From an uncultured Prolixibacteraceae bacterium (GTDB lineage Bacteria > Bacteroidota > Bacteroidia > Bacteroidales > Prolixibacteraceae): a stretch of DNA of 64,000 bases. The translations under genes and the position numbers were made by a program. Below the pieces are notes generated by a model. It saw only the letters and a program-made list of their open reading frames with translations, ran no database searches and was not told where the DNA came from. The stretch is taken from assembly GCA_903834475.1 (NCBI GenBank), contig CAILJH010000211.1, positions 32,728 to 96,727 of the forward strand, written 5' to 3'. Of the stretch, positions 24,300-33,179 are shown in pieces. Positions within the stretch are counted from its first letter, which is position 1, and every line of letters begins with the position of its first letter.

Positions 24300-25661
24300 T
24301 TTCAAATTTTGTTTCCTGAGAAATGATTTAAAAAGAACAACATATAACACCACCAGCAATGTTCCTTTTGCCATGCTGCTAATGCTGATACTCCACCACA
24401 CAGACGAAAGTGCATTTTTCCAAAGGCTGATAAATGTGTAGGCCATCGGAATCCGCAGCAAGGTCAGTGCAATTCCGCTGATTGCCGGAATATTGGGTTT
24501 TCCCCATCCAAAGAATGCTCCGGTTGCCATTAACTCCATCACCATAAAAAGCTGCGAAAATCCAAGAATGAACAGGTATTCGCGCCCCATTGCCAAGCTT
24601 TCTGCATCGCTCAGGAAAATGGAAAATAGAGGCCCGGAAAAAACAATTATAATGACAGAAGTAATGGTTCCGAGAATGAATGCAAGAAGCATACCTGAGC
24701 GAAAAGCCTGCCATTGTTTCCGATATTCGCCGGCACCATATGCTATTCCTGAAATGGTTGACAACGCAGCCAAAAATCCGCCGGCAGTCATAAATGAAAT
24801 GGCTTCGATTTGAATGCCAACTTTCTGGACCGCTATAGCTGTTGGTCCCCAGCTACTGATAATCCGTGCCATAAAAATGGCGACAATGGTAAACGAAACC
24901 CGCTGAAAGGTCGTACTAACCCCCATTTTAATTACATTTTTTAGCAGCACACTTTGAAAAGCGGTTCCGGTAGGTTTCAGACTTGCCGAATCCTTCAATT
25001 TATAATGAAACAGAAAAGTTCCGATAGCCTGTGAAATGATGGTTCCAAAGGCAGCACCATTAATTCCCATTCCGGCCTGAAAAATCAGAAGATAATCGAG
25101 CAGAATATTGATTGCCAAAGCAGTTGCATTAATCCGGAAGGGCGATTTGCTATCGCCCGAACCTATGAAAACGCTGGTAAAAAAAAGGTTTTGAAAGGAA
25201 AACGGAATGCATAGTCCAATTAAAAGTAAGTAACCGGAAGCTGCATGTTCAATTTCAGTATTGTTGAGTTGAATCAGACCAATCAACTCATTTCGGACAA
25301 AAAATAAAATGATGTAGTAAATCAAGGCTAAGCCAATAACCGCCAGAATACCACTCTTCACATAGCTTTTAGCCAGATGAATGTCTCTGTTGCCAATGGC
25401 ATGCGAAACCCGGATACCTGCGCCAACAGTCAATAACGACGACAATCCCCAACCGAAGTGCATAAAAAACCCTGCAGAACCAACAGCAGCAACCGCATCG
25501 CTTCCCAACCGGCCAACAAAAATCATGTTGATGAAATTGTAAGCCATAGTCATAAACGACGATCCGATCACCGGCAAAGCCAGCCAGATCAATTGTTTTA
25601 GTATTGGATACTTTCCAATACCGGAATTGCTGTTTAAACTATCATTTTTGGATAAAATCAT
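24291..25661 (-). CDS. MATE-family efflux transporter
   Basis: 456 aa, twelve transmembrane helices. MATE signatures: LALPVIGSSFMTMAYNFINMIFVGRLG and the mirrored second half (GVSTTFQRVSFTIVAIFMARIISSWG). It likely exports drugs or organic cations by Na+ or H+ antiport. The start at 25661 is chosen because the in-frame extension to 25733 would add a hydrophobic 24-residue segment not usual in the family. Confidence 0.88.
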   Translation of the reverse strand: MILSKNDSLNSNSGIGKYPILKQLIWLALPVIGSSFMTMAYNFINMIFVGRLGSDAVAAVGSAGFFMHFGWGLSSLLTVGAGIRVSHAIGNRDIHLAKSYVKSGILAVIGLALIYYIILFFVRNELIGLIQLNNTEIEHAASGYLLLIGLCIPFSFQNLFFTSVFIGSGDSKSPFRINATALAINILLDYLLIFQAGMGINGAAFGTIISQAIGTFLFHYKLKDSASLKPTGTAFQSVLLKNVIKMGVSTTFQRVSFTIVAIFMARIISSWGPTAIAVQKVGIQIEAISFMTAGGFLAALSTISGIAYGAGEYRKQWQAFRSGMLLAFILGTITSVIIIVFSGPLFSIFLSDAESLAMGREYLFILGFSQLFMVMELMATGAFFGWGKPNIPAISGIALTLLRIPMAYTFISLWKNALSSVWWSISISSMAKGTLLVVLYVVLFKSFLRKQNLKTT

Positions 25662-25779
25662 TAAAAAAAAAATGGTTACCAATAAGTGGATGCAAAGTTG
25701 AACAAACGGACGCAACGAATTCCTAAAAAACAATATCTTTATTGAAATTTAACTCTATTTTAGCAAAAACCATCTGGTC

Positions 25780-26112
25780 ATGCGACGATTCGCTACTATT
25801 CTTCTCATCATTTTTCTTCTGGGGATAGATTCCTGTAAAAAGGATGAAACTTCAAATTCGGATCAATTTCCAGGGTGGCTTCAAGCTAAAATCACAGAGC
25901 TAACTTCCGAATTTAATCTTTGCAAAATAACTGAGGTCACCATCATTGAGTATAAAGGTCAAAAATACTATCATGTTTATTGCGGAGTTTGGTCGTGCAT
26001 GTATTGCCAGCTTTTTGACGAAACGGGAAACCGGCCAACCTGGGATAACGTGGAGTGGAATGATTTTTTTTCAAATAAAAAAGAGATTAAAATAGTTCCG
26101 GCCTGTCCTTAA
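25780..26112 (+). CDS. Small lipoprotein of unknown function
   Basis: 110 aa. Signal peptide MRRFATILLIIFLLGIDSC with lipobox GIDSC. The mature part contains ITEVTIIEYKGQKYYHVYCG and the Cys-containing WSCMYCQLFDE, with a Cys-x-x-Cys pair and two further Cys. No family recognised with confidence; a PepSY- or BLIP-like small fold is possible. Isolated gene on the plus strand. Confidence 0.65.
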   Translation: MRRFATILLIIFLLGIDSCKKDETSNSDQFPGWLQAKITELTSEFNLCKITEVTIIEYKGQKYYHVYCGVWSCMYCQLFDETGNRPTWDNVEWNDFFSNKKEIKIVPACP

Positions 26113-26144
26113 AAAGAGAAGAATTCAGGTTAAATTTTCTTTAG

Positions 26145-26164
26145 AGACGCAAGGCCGTGCGTCT
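26145..26164. repeat. Dispersed 20-bp palindrome, copy 1
   Basis: AGACGCAAGGCCGTGCGTCT, one base off a perfect palindrome; the perfect form occurs at 44270-44289. It lies between two convergent genes and may end transcription both ways. Confidence 0.6.
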
Positions 26165-26173
26165 TTACCAACA

Positions 26174-27364
26174 TTATTCCACGTACAATACCAAGCCTTT
26201 CAAATATTCACCTTCAGGATGATACATATCCACCGGATGATCGGCTGGCTGAACGAGCTGGCTCAAAATCCGTACTTTTCTTCCAGAAATGGCTGCTGCT
26301 GAGAAAACAGCTTCCCGAAATTTATCTTTGCTAACCACCTGCGAACAACTGAACGTAAACAGGATTCCACCCGGAGCAATCTGATGAAATGCTTTCAGGT
26401 TAAGGCGTTTGTATCCTTTGAGTGCCTGAGGTAATGCTTCGCGGTGTTTGGCAAATGCGGGCGGATCAAGAATGATCAAATCATATTTGTCTTTATTCTT
26501 GTCCATGTAATCGAAACAATCGGCCACAAAAGCTTCGTGACGGGTATCTTCCGGAAAATTCAGTTTTACATTTTCGTTGGTTAGTTCGATGGCTTTGGCC
26601 GATGAATCGACCGAATGAACGAGTTTCGCTCCGCCGCGCATGGCATAAAACGAAAAACCACCCGAATAGCAAAACATATTTAATACACTTCGGCCGTTCG
26701 AATATTCCTGAACCAAGCGGCGGTTTTCGCGCTGATCGACAAAAAAGCCGGTTTTCTGACCTTCCACCCAATCTACATTAAACCGGTTTCCGTATTCCTG
26801 AACTTCAAATACTTTCGATTCACCCAGCAGGTATCCATCTTTGGGTTCCAGATCAGCTTTGAAAGGCACAGTCTTTTCACTTTTGTCGTAAACGGCAACC
26901 AGACGGTCGCCCATTACTTCCTGCAGAGCTTTGGCAATTGTATTACGAATCAGGTACATTCCGGCCGAATGAGCTTGCATTACTGCGGTTCCGTTGTAGA
27001 AATCAACGATCAGTCCCGGCATTCCGTCACCTTCGCCATGTACCAGACGGTAAACATTGGTTTGATGTTTATCAACCAAACCGAGTTTTTTCCGCACATC
27101 CAAAGCGCGGTCCAGTTTTCCTTTCCAGAAATTGAAATCGGGTTCTACTTTTTCGAACGAAAAAACACGAACAGCAATTGAACCAACCTGAACATGGCCC
27201 ATGGCCAGAAATTCATTTTTATTGGAAAAAACTTCCACCACATCGCCTTCTTCTACCCTACCGATAATTTCGTGAATGGCACCCGAAAAAATCCATGGAT
27301 GAAAACGGAGAAGGGATTGTTCTTTCCCGGATTTCAGAATCACACGGCTATAAGTTTGCGTCAT
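26174..27364 (-). CDS. rlmI: Class I rRNA methyltransferase, RlmI-like
   Basis: 396 aa. N-terminal PUA domain (ILKSGKEQSLLRFHPWIFSGAI), EEDVVEV-like linker and a Rossmann methyltransferase domain with NMFCYSGGFSFYAMRGGA, IILDPPAFAKHREAL and the catalytic Cys in TFSCSQVVSKDKF. Members methylate C1962 of 23S rRNA (m5C). Last gene of a three-gene minus-strand operon (DUF5063, exonuclease, this gene), starting 2 bp after the exonuclease stop. Confidence 0.9.
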   Translation of the reverse strand: MTQTYSRVILKSGKEQSLLRFHPWIFSGAIHEIIGRVEEGDVVEVFSNKNEFLAMGHVQVGSIAVRVFSFEKVEPDFNFWKGKLDRALDVRKKLGLVDKHQTNVYRLVHGEGDGMPGLIVDFYNGTAVMQAHSAGMYLIRNTIAKALQEVMGDRLVAVYDKSEKTVPFKADLEPKDGYLLGESKVFEVQEYGNRFNVDWVEGQKTGFFVDQRENRRLVQEYSNGRSVLNMFCYSGGFSFYAMRGGAKLVHSVDSSAKAIELTNENVKLNFPEDTRHEAFVADCFDYMDKNKDKYDLIILDPPAFAKHREALPQALKGYKRLNLKAFHQIAPGGILFTFSCSQVVSKDKFREAVFSAAAISGRKVRILSQLVQPADHPVDMYHPEGEYLKGLVLYVE

Positions 27365-27366
27365 GC

Positions 27367-27942
27367 TTATTCCTGATTTAGCGATTCGTAAATCCGGTGC
27401 GAAACCCAGGCATCAGTTGCAGCATAAACCAACTGAGCTTCCGAAAGTTCCTGCGCTTCCCAGTTGGTCACCCTTTGGGCTTTCGATATGCGGCAACCCA
27501 AAACAATAGCAGAGATTTTTTTCAGGCTGAAATCCTGAATTCCGAAGTCTTTGACATGATCCTGTAACTCAATAAATCCACCGGGTTTAAAGTGATTGAG
27601 CTTTTGAAGACTTTTGATATCATCACGAATCGCAACGCCAATCTTTTGTATTTCAGGATTCTCCAAAATTCGTTTCAGAGAATTTCCCAGGCCAATTTTA
27701 TTGAGCCGGAACAAAAATGCATGATCTTTGGTGGCCAGCTGCAGCAAGGCAACTTCGTTGTATTCTCCTTTTTTGAATGCCGGTTTGGTTTCAGTATCGA
27801 ATCCCAGCAGCGATTGCTCCGACAGGTATTTGACCGAACTCAGGTAATCTTCCTTTGACTCTACCAAAAATATTTTTCCTTCAAACTGAATCAGCGGTAA
27901 ATCGGCCAGTTCGTCTTTATCTATACTTTCCTTATACATCAA
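27367..27942 (-). CDS. RNase D-like 3'-5' exonuclease
   Basis: 191 aa, single DEDDy exonuclease domain: motif I LLGFDTETKPAF, motif II in GVAIRDDIKSLQKL, motif III YAATDAWVSHRIYESL. There is no HRDC domain, so it is shorter than E. coli RNase D. Probably acts on RNA 3' ends. Spaced 2 bp from both neighbours in the operon. Confidence 0.9.
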   Translation of the reverse strand: MMYKESIDKDELADLPLIQFEGKIFLVESKEDYLSSVKYLSEQSLLGFDTETKPAFKKGEYNEVALLQLATKDHAFLFRLNKIGLGNSLKRILENPEIQKIGVAIRDDIKSLQKLNHFKPGGFIELQDHVKDFGIQDFSLKKISAIVLGCRISKAQRVTNWEAQELSEAQLVYAATDAWVSHRIYESLNQE

Positions 27943-27944
27943 TT

Positions 27945-28574
27945 TTATTCTCCCTGATTAGAAAACCGTTCGTTTAACCAATCGGGTTTCATGTTTTTAT
28001 TTTTCAAATTGTCAACTTGTTTTTTTTCTGTTTTAGAACCCTCTTCTGCCGAACTTTCGCCATAAATCAGATTATGAATGGCACGTAAACTATTCACCAG
28101 TTTCTGTCCCCATAAATGTGCAAAGTTATTCTGACTTTCAGAAAGTGCGAGCGCCATAACTTCTTCGTCAAGAGTCCGAAAAGACATCACAAGGTCTTTC
28201 ATGTCCTGATAAATATCGGCTACATTTTCAGCAATACTGGCTGTAAGAGCCGATTCACTGAACTGCATTCCGGATAGAAATACTTCCTGGTAATCGTCGC
28301 CTGCACCGGTATGATGAAGTACTTTTTGCTGAATCAGGTTGTAATCCAATTCATTCACATACTTTTCGAGTTCATCATCGGCTTCCATTTCAAATTCCGG
28401 CAATAAACTGGCTTTGAGGTATAAAAGTGGCAGTAATTTTTGTAATCTTCCGAGAAAATCAGATGTTTCCTTGTCTTCTGAATGTTCCAGAAAACTGCAA
28501 AATTCGTTGGCAACAGTAATCAGCTCAATTACATTTTTTGAATACACCAGATTGTTTAATCCTTCTTCAATCAT
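27945..28574 (-). CDS. DUF5063 family protein
   Basis: 209 aa, all helical. YSKNVIELITVANEFCSFLEH, LGRLQKLLPLLYLKASLLP and FAHLWGQKLVNSLRAIHNLIYG fit the DUF5063 family of Bacteroidota, which lies next to RNase D-like genes. The C-terminus is Lys-rich (about residues 180-209). Function unknown. First gene of the operon and carries the -7 element. Confidence 0.8.
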   Translation of the reverse strand: MIEEGLNNLVYSKNVIELITVANEFCSFLEHSEDKETSDFLGRLQKLLPLLYLKASLLPEFEMEADDELEKYVNELDYNLIQQKVLHHTGAGDDYQEVFLSGMQFSESALTASIAENVADIYQDMKDLVMSFRTLDEEVMALALSESQNNFAHLWGQKLVNSLRAIHNLIYGESSAEEGSKTEKKQVDNLKNKNMKPDWLNERFSNQGE

Positions 28575-28597
28575 GAAACAAAATCTAAAATAGGGTA

Positions 28598-28605
28598 CAA
28601 AAGTA
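28598..28605 (-). promoter_or_regulatory. -7 promoter element of the DUF5063 operon
   Basis: On the minus strand: TACTTTTG (TAnnTTTG), about 24 nt before the ATG. No -33 box at the usual distance. Confidence 0.45.
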
Positions 28606-28667
28606 TAAAGAATTTTTGTTCAGTGGATTTAAGGTGAAGTTTATTGGGAAAGATTTGGGCAAAGTGA

Positions 28668-28743
28668 GTCATTGATTGTCATTCAGTAGTCATTTGGTAG
28701 TTATTCAGAGGTCATTAAGTGGTCATTTGATGGTCATTTGATT
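28668..28743. repeat. Tandem 10-11 bp GTCATT repeat, seven units
   Basis: Units begin at 28668, 28678, 28689, 28700, 28711, 28722 and 28733, each close to GTCATTTGRTR. The period is 11 bp (first unit 10). It lies in a 302-bp gap between the DUF5063 and recQ genes. AT-rich repeats with AATCTTCAAATCTTC follow at about 28820-28860. Confidence 0.85.
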
Positions 28744-28876
28744 ATTGAATCGTTGAATTGTCAAATCTTGAGTCCACTTCGAAAGGTGCTGAATGAAGAA
28801 AAAATGCCACCAAAACATTTTTCGTTGTAGACTCAATCTTCAAATCTTCAAATTGTTGAATCTTAAAATTGTCGCA

Positions 28877-30778
28877 TCATTTCCTCCATTCCATCCGGTT
28901 ATCCACCCGGTAAACAATTTTTTCATTTTCCAGCAGCCAGCGAATTATTTTCACCACATTCTCTGGTTTTCCTTCAATCCGGGTCAGTAATTCTTCATAG
29001 AAACACGACACAATCAGCACTTTTTTAATCTGATCGCTGACGGTATCAAATTCGTATTTACTAATATTCAACTCATTACGCTCCAAACAAACGTCGCATT
29101 TTCCGCAGCGAACCGACTCTGTTTCACCAAAATACTGAAGCAACAACTGGCTCCGGCATTTGTGACCCGAAGCTGCATAATGAATCATCGCTTCAATCCG
29201 ATGCAGGTAATCACGTTTGCGGTCGGTATAGTTTTCTTTGGTGATTTTCAGCCGTTCAACATCGATTCGCTCTTTGGCAAAAATAATGAATGGAGTTTTC
29301 TTTTGCGGAATGTAATCAATCACCTTCTGAGCTCTCAGTTTGCATAAAAACTCATAAACCATTTCCGGAGTAATACTGGCTCGTTTGGCCAGCAATTGTT
29401 CGTCGATGGCTACATAGTTGGTAAACAGGCCGGTGTACGAGCGCAAAAGCAGTTTTACAAATCCGTCGAACCCTGCATTGGCCACCTGAAATTTGTACAA
29501 ATCGTCGCGATCGACCTGAAAATATACTTTAGAAGGATTATCCAGTTCATCGGTCAATTCCAGATAACCTTCGCGTTGCAGAATTTTCAGACTATTATAA
29601 ACTGTGGTAATCTGAAGCGAAAAGCTTGATGCGAAAGAAGCCATGCTGAATTCAAACGACTGATCTTTCCCAAAACCAACAGCCAGCTGATAGAAATTAC
29701 AAATGGCCTCGTAAATTCGTTTGATTACATCTGGCTCAGGAAACGCCTTGATCACATTTCTCTCCAGTTTAATCTTGTCGCTGTTGTTGTATAACAATAC
29801 CGACCATGCAGTTTTTCCATCGCGCCCGGCACGACCGGCCTCCTGAAAATAAGCTTCGACCGAGTCGGGTGCTTCCAGGTGAATGACGAACCGTACATCC
29901 GCTTTATCGATGCCCATTCCGAAAGCATTCGTCGAAACAATTACGCGGCATTTACCATTCTTCCAGGCATCCTGTTTGGCCGATCTGATTTTGGAAGTCA
30001 ATCCGGCATGGTAATAGTCCGCTGAAATTTTATTTTTCTGAAGTAAATCACTGACTTCGCGTGTTAGTTTCCGGCTTTTCACATAGACAATTCCGGTTCC
30101 TTTGGCTTTTAAAACCGCCTTTACGAGATAATTAATCTTATCTTCCTCATTCCTGACCAGATAAACCAGGTTACTTCGGTAATAACTGGTGCGAAGTGTA
30201 TTTTTCTTTTTGAATTTCAGTTGTTCCTGAATATCGTCGATTACCTGCGAAGTAGCAGTGGCTGTAACGGCCAGAACCGGAGCATTCGGCAATAAATCGC
30301 GCAATTCGGCAATCCGGAGGTACGATGGACGAAAATCGTAGCCCCACTGCGAAATGCAATGCGCTTCATCCACAGCAATCAGATTGACATCCAGTTGTCC
30401 GACCCTTTCCCTGAACCGATCGGTAGCAATCCGTTCCGGAGAAAGGTATAAAAACTTGTAATCGCCCCAGACCGCATTATCCATGGCTATTTTTATTTCC
30501 TGGGAACTCATTCCGGAATATATGGCCAATGCTTTTATTCCCCGCTGGTTCAGGTTTTCAACCTGATCTTTCATCAAGGCAATCAGTGGGGTAATTACGA
30601 GGCAAATACCTGGTTTCGAGAGCGAATAAACCTGATAAGTTACCGATTTTCCACCACCGGTTGGCATCAGTCCGAGCGTATCACGACCCTCCTCAACCGA
30701 TTGAATAATCTCTTCCTGCAAAGGCCGGAATGATGCATAACCCCAGTATTTGGTCAATATTTGTTTGAATTCGCTCAA
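28877..30778 (-). CDS. recQ: ATP-dependent DNA helicase RecQ
   Basis: 633 aa. Walker A MPTGGGKSVTYQ, motif 0 RPLQEEIIQ, DEAH in VDEAHCISQWGYDFRPSY, TATATSQVIDD, helicase C motifs (GMGIDKADVRFVIH, QEAGRAGRDG), then the RQC region with zinc-binding Cys (CRSQLLLQYF, CGKCDVC). It unwinds DNA in recombination and fork repair. The HRDC domain is missing, as in many Bacteroidota RecQ2-type proteins. It diverges from the guaB remnant. Confidence 0.95.
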   Translation of the reverse strand: MSEFKQILTKYWGYASFRPLQEEIIQSVEEGRDTLGLMPTGGGKSVTYQVYSLSKPGICLVITPLIALMKDQVENLNQRGIKALAIYSGMSSQEIKIAMDNAVWGDYKFLYLSPERIATDRFRERVGQLDVNLIAVDEAHCISQWGYDFRPSYLRIAELRDLLPNAPVLAVTATATSQVIDDIQEQLKFKKKNTLRTSYYRSNLVYLVRNEEDKINYLVKAVLKAKGTGIVYVKSRKLTREVSDLLQKNKISADYYHAGLTSKIRSAKQDAWKNGKCRVIVSTNAFGMGIDKADVRFVIHLEAPDSVEAYFQEAGRAGRDGKTAWSVLLYNNSDKIKLERNVIKAFPEPDVIKRIYEAICNFYQLAVGFGKDQSFEFSMASFASSFSLQITTVYNSLKILQREGYLELTDELDNPSKVYFQVDRDDLYKFQVANAGFDGFVKLLLRSYTGLFTNYVAIDEQLLAKRASITPEMVYEFLCKLRAQKVIDYIPQKKTPFIIFAKERIDVERLKITKENYTDRKRDYLHRIEAMIHYAASGHKCRSQLLLQYFGETESVRCGKCDVCLERNELNISKYEFDTVSDQIKKVLIVSCFYEELLTRIEGKPENVVKIIRWLLENEKIVYRVDNRMEWRK

Positions 30779-30843
30779 GTTTGCTTAACAAATTTTAAGA
30801 TACATTAAAGTTTATAGTGATTGTGCCTCTAACAAATCGGGAC

Positions 30844-30871
30844 TTTGGTACCTGATTTTTTAGTAGTTTTG
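30844..30871 (+). promoter_or_regulatory. Promoter preceding the guaB remnant and the surA-like operon
   Basis: TTTG (30844-30847), 16 bp, TAGTTTTG (30864-30871). The spacing is a little short for a -33/-7 pair, but the -7 is a full match. Probably the original guaB promoter, now in front of the SurA-like genes. Confidence 0.5.
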
Positions 30872-30902
30872 TCGTTTAATCAGAATATAAAATTACACAT
30901 AA

Positions 30903-31094
30903 ATGTCGTTTTTCGTCGATAAAATTGTGCCGGGAGGTTTAACTTTAAATGATGTTCTGTTAATATCCTCTTATTCAGAAGTTTTACCGCGCCAGCGTGG
31001 ATTCACCTTTTGGTTCACCCGCTGCATCAGGGTTAATTCTCCCTTTAATAAGGCATTAAGCATTAGCGAGACTCCTAATTACAATTCCAGATAA
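30903..31094 (+). pseudogene. guaB: guaB (IMP dehydrogenase) remnant with internal deletion
   Basis: A 63-codon reading frame. Residues 1-48 (MSFFVDKIVPGGLTLNDVLL, SYSEVLPR, FTRCIRVNSPF) correspond to the GuaB N-terminus. The last ~10 residues (ISETPNYNSR) resemble the GuaB C-terminal tail ITxEAPNYxR, directly before the stop. About 420 codons with both the CBS pair and the catalytic Cys loop are absent. Substitutions such as SS for PA/PS and QRGFTF for the usual VDLST show decay. Gene order recQ-guaB-PPIase is the ordinary one in the order, so this is the original locus. It could be expressed as a micropeptide, but no enzyme activity is possible. Confidence 0.8.
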
Positions 31095-31232
31095 ATGCAG
31101 AAAAAAGAAAAATGCAATAAGGAAGCTCACACATCCGTTTTATTCACTAAATCAATCCATAACTCTTCAAATCCTTGTAGTCCTATGAAAATACAATCCA
31201 ATGATCCATTAAAAAGAAAGCTCAAAAACCTG

Positions 31233-33179
31233 ATGAGAAATATTTCAATCATACTTCTTGTCATTTCTTCGCTTACCGTTTCTGCTCAAAAAAAGAACAA
31301 TGTTGTAGTTACTATCGGCGACATTCCGGTTAGCACAGAAGAATTTGAAGCCAATTACCGGAAAAATAACACCAATATTCTGGACGAAAAAGATCGGAAA
31401 ACTCCAGCACAATATATGGATCTGTATGTCAACTTTAAGTTGAAAGTCATCGAAGCACAAAAACTTGGATACGACACCATTAAATCGTTTGTTGATGAAC
31501 TCAAAGGTTACCGTGCTGAACTGGCAAAACCCTATCTGACGAATGTTTCGTACAATGAAGAAATGGTTCAGAACGAATATTACCGAATGCAGCACGAACG
31601 AAAAGCAAGTCATATCCTGATTCGTGTCACTCCCGAAGCTTTGCCGGCCGATACGCTCGCTGCATGGAATAAAGTCACCGACCTTCGAAATCAAATCATC
31701 GCCGGAGCAGATTTCGGAGAAATTGCATCAAAAAAATCCGAAGATCCATCGGCAGCCGAAAACAAAGGATTGCTTGGTTATTTCTGTGCATTCCAGATGG
31801 TTTATCCATTCGAAGACATGGCTTACAAAACTCCGGTTGGTCAGGTTTCGCAGATTGTCCGGACCCGTTTTGGCTACCATTTAATCAAAGTTGAAGATGA
31901 ACGTCTGGTGCCGGGTGAAATAAAAGTAGCACACGTTATGAAAATGTTTCCGAAACAGGCCAGCGAAGAAACGATCGCCAAACTGAAACTGACCGCAGAC
32001 AGTATCTGGCTGAAAGCAAGTTCCGGTGCTGACTTTGCGGAACTGGCAAAAAAATATTCTGACGACAAACAGTCGGCTGTAAACGGTGGAGTGATGAATT
32101 TTTTCACCCCCACGAATATGGTTCCTACGTTTGCTGAGGCTGCCTTTGCATTGAAAAAAGATGGCGACATTTCACCGGTTATCCGCACTCCTTATGGCTG
32201 GCACATCATTAAACGGATTGAACTGCGTGCACAACAACCATTGGAAAAGATGCGTACTGAACTGGAATCCAAAATCAAACAAAATCCTCAGATCAGCAAA
32301 TACAGCGACGAGGCCTTCGACCGGAAATTACGTGCCGAATATCAGTTGAAAACCGATCAGCCCAATTTTTCCAAATTCATTGCATTAGTTGCTGATACCA
32401 CTTTGGGTAAAAACCTGACTATAAAAATGAATCCAATAAAAGGAAATGTTTTGGTGAGTTTCAGCAACAAAACCTACACCTGCGGAAATTTCATTGATTA
32501 TATTGAAAGTCAGCGATATACACCTGTAATTTCAAATCCTGAACCTGCATTAAAGGAATTACTCGATAAATTCATCAATAACAAATTGCTTGAATTCGAA
32601 AATACTCAACTGGAGACTAAACAACCTGATTTTGCAAGGGTTTACAAAGAGTATCATGACGGTATTCTGCTTTTCAATATCTCAAAAGATAAAATCTGGG
32701 ATGTGGCTTCAGCTGACACTGCCCGCCTTCAAAAATATTACGACCAGACTTCGAAGAAGTACTTCTGGAAAGAACGGTTCAAAGGCTTTGTGATTGAAGC
32801 AAAAAATGCAGAACTGCGGACCAAAGTCGAGACTTTACTCGATGGAAAAGACCTGAGTAAACAGGAACTGACTGACCTTTTCAATACAAAAACTGAAAAT
32901 AATGTTCAGATTACTGAAGTGGCAGTTGAAAAGGGAGAAAATCCGGTTGTTGATTATTACATTTGGAGCGGTCCAAAACCTGCCGGATTTGATGAAACAA
33001 TTACCTTTGTCCACGGAAAAACCACTCAGAATGAACAAAAAGTGTTGAAAGATGCCTGGGGACTTTATTCCTCCGACTTTCAGGAGCAGATCGAAAAAGA
33101 ATGGATTAACTCATTAAAAGCGAAATATCCGGTTATCGTTAATACCAAATTGCTCAAAAAAATTCAGAATATTGAATGA
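31233..33179 (+). CDS. SurA-like periplasmic peptidyl-prolyl isomerase (two PpiC domains)
   Basis: 648 aa from the ATG that opens a compact signal peptide (MRNISIILLVISSLTVSAQ); in-frame ATGs at 31185 and 31095 are possible. Two parvulin domains: ASHILIRVTPEAL ... SEDPSAAENKGLLGYF ... VRTRFGYHLIKVEDE and EIKVAHVMKMFP ... YSDDKQSAVNGGVMNFF ... IRTPYGWHIIKRIE. A long C-terminal helical region follows. Acts as a chaperone for outer-membrane proteins. It follows the guaB remnant and starts a run of three related genes; its stop overlaps the next start (ATGA). Confidence 0.88.
   Translation: MRNISIILLVISSLTVSAQKKNNVVVTIGDIPVSTEEFEANYRKNNTNILDEKDRKTPAQYMDLYVNFKLKVIEAQKLGYDTIKSFVDELKGYRAELAKPYLTNVSYNEEMVQNEYYRMQHERKASHILIRVTPEALPADTLAAWNKVTDLRNQIIAGADFGEIASKKSEDPSAAENKGLLGYFCAFQMVYPFEDMAYKTPVGQVSQIVRTRFGYHLIKVEDERLVPGEIKVAHVMKMFPKQASEETIAKLKLTADSIWLKASSGADFAELAKKYSDDKQSAVNGGVMNFFTPTNMVPTFAEAAFALKKDGDISPVIRTPYGWHIIKRIELRAQQPLEKMRTELESKIKQNPQISKYSDEAFDRKLRAEYQLKTDQPNFSKFIALVADTTLGKNLTIKMNPIKGNVLVSFSNKTYTCGNFIDYIESQRYTPVISNPEPALKELLDKFINNKLLEFENTQLETKQPDFARVYKEYHDGILLFNISKDKIWDVASADTARLQKYYDQTSKKYFWKERFKGFVIEAKNAELRTKVETLLDGKDLSKQELTDLFNTKTENNVQITEVAVEKGENPVVDYYIWSGPKPAGFDETITFVHGKTTQNEQKVLKDAWGLYSSDFQEQIEKEWINSLKAKYPVIVNTKLLKKIQNIE

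Noticed and set aside
28668..28743. CRISPR or direct-repeat array
   Set aside because: The period is only 11 bp, with no spacers.
31095..31232. N-terminal extension of the SurA-like protein
   Set aside because: The extra 46 residues precede a normal signal peptide and would block its function; the ATG at 31233 is preferred.
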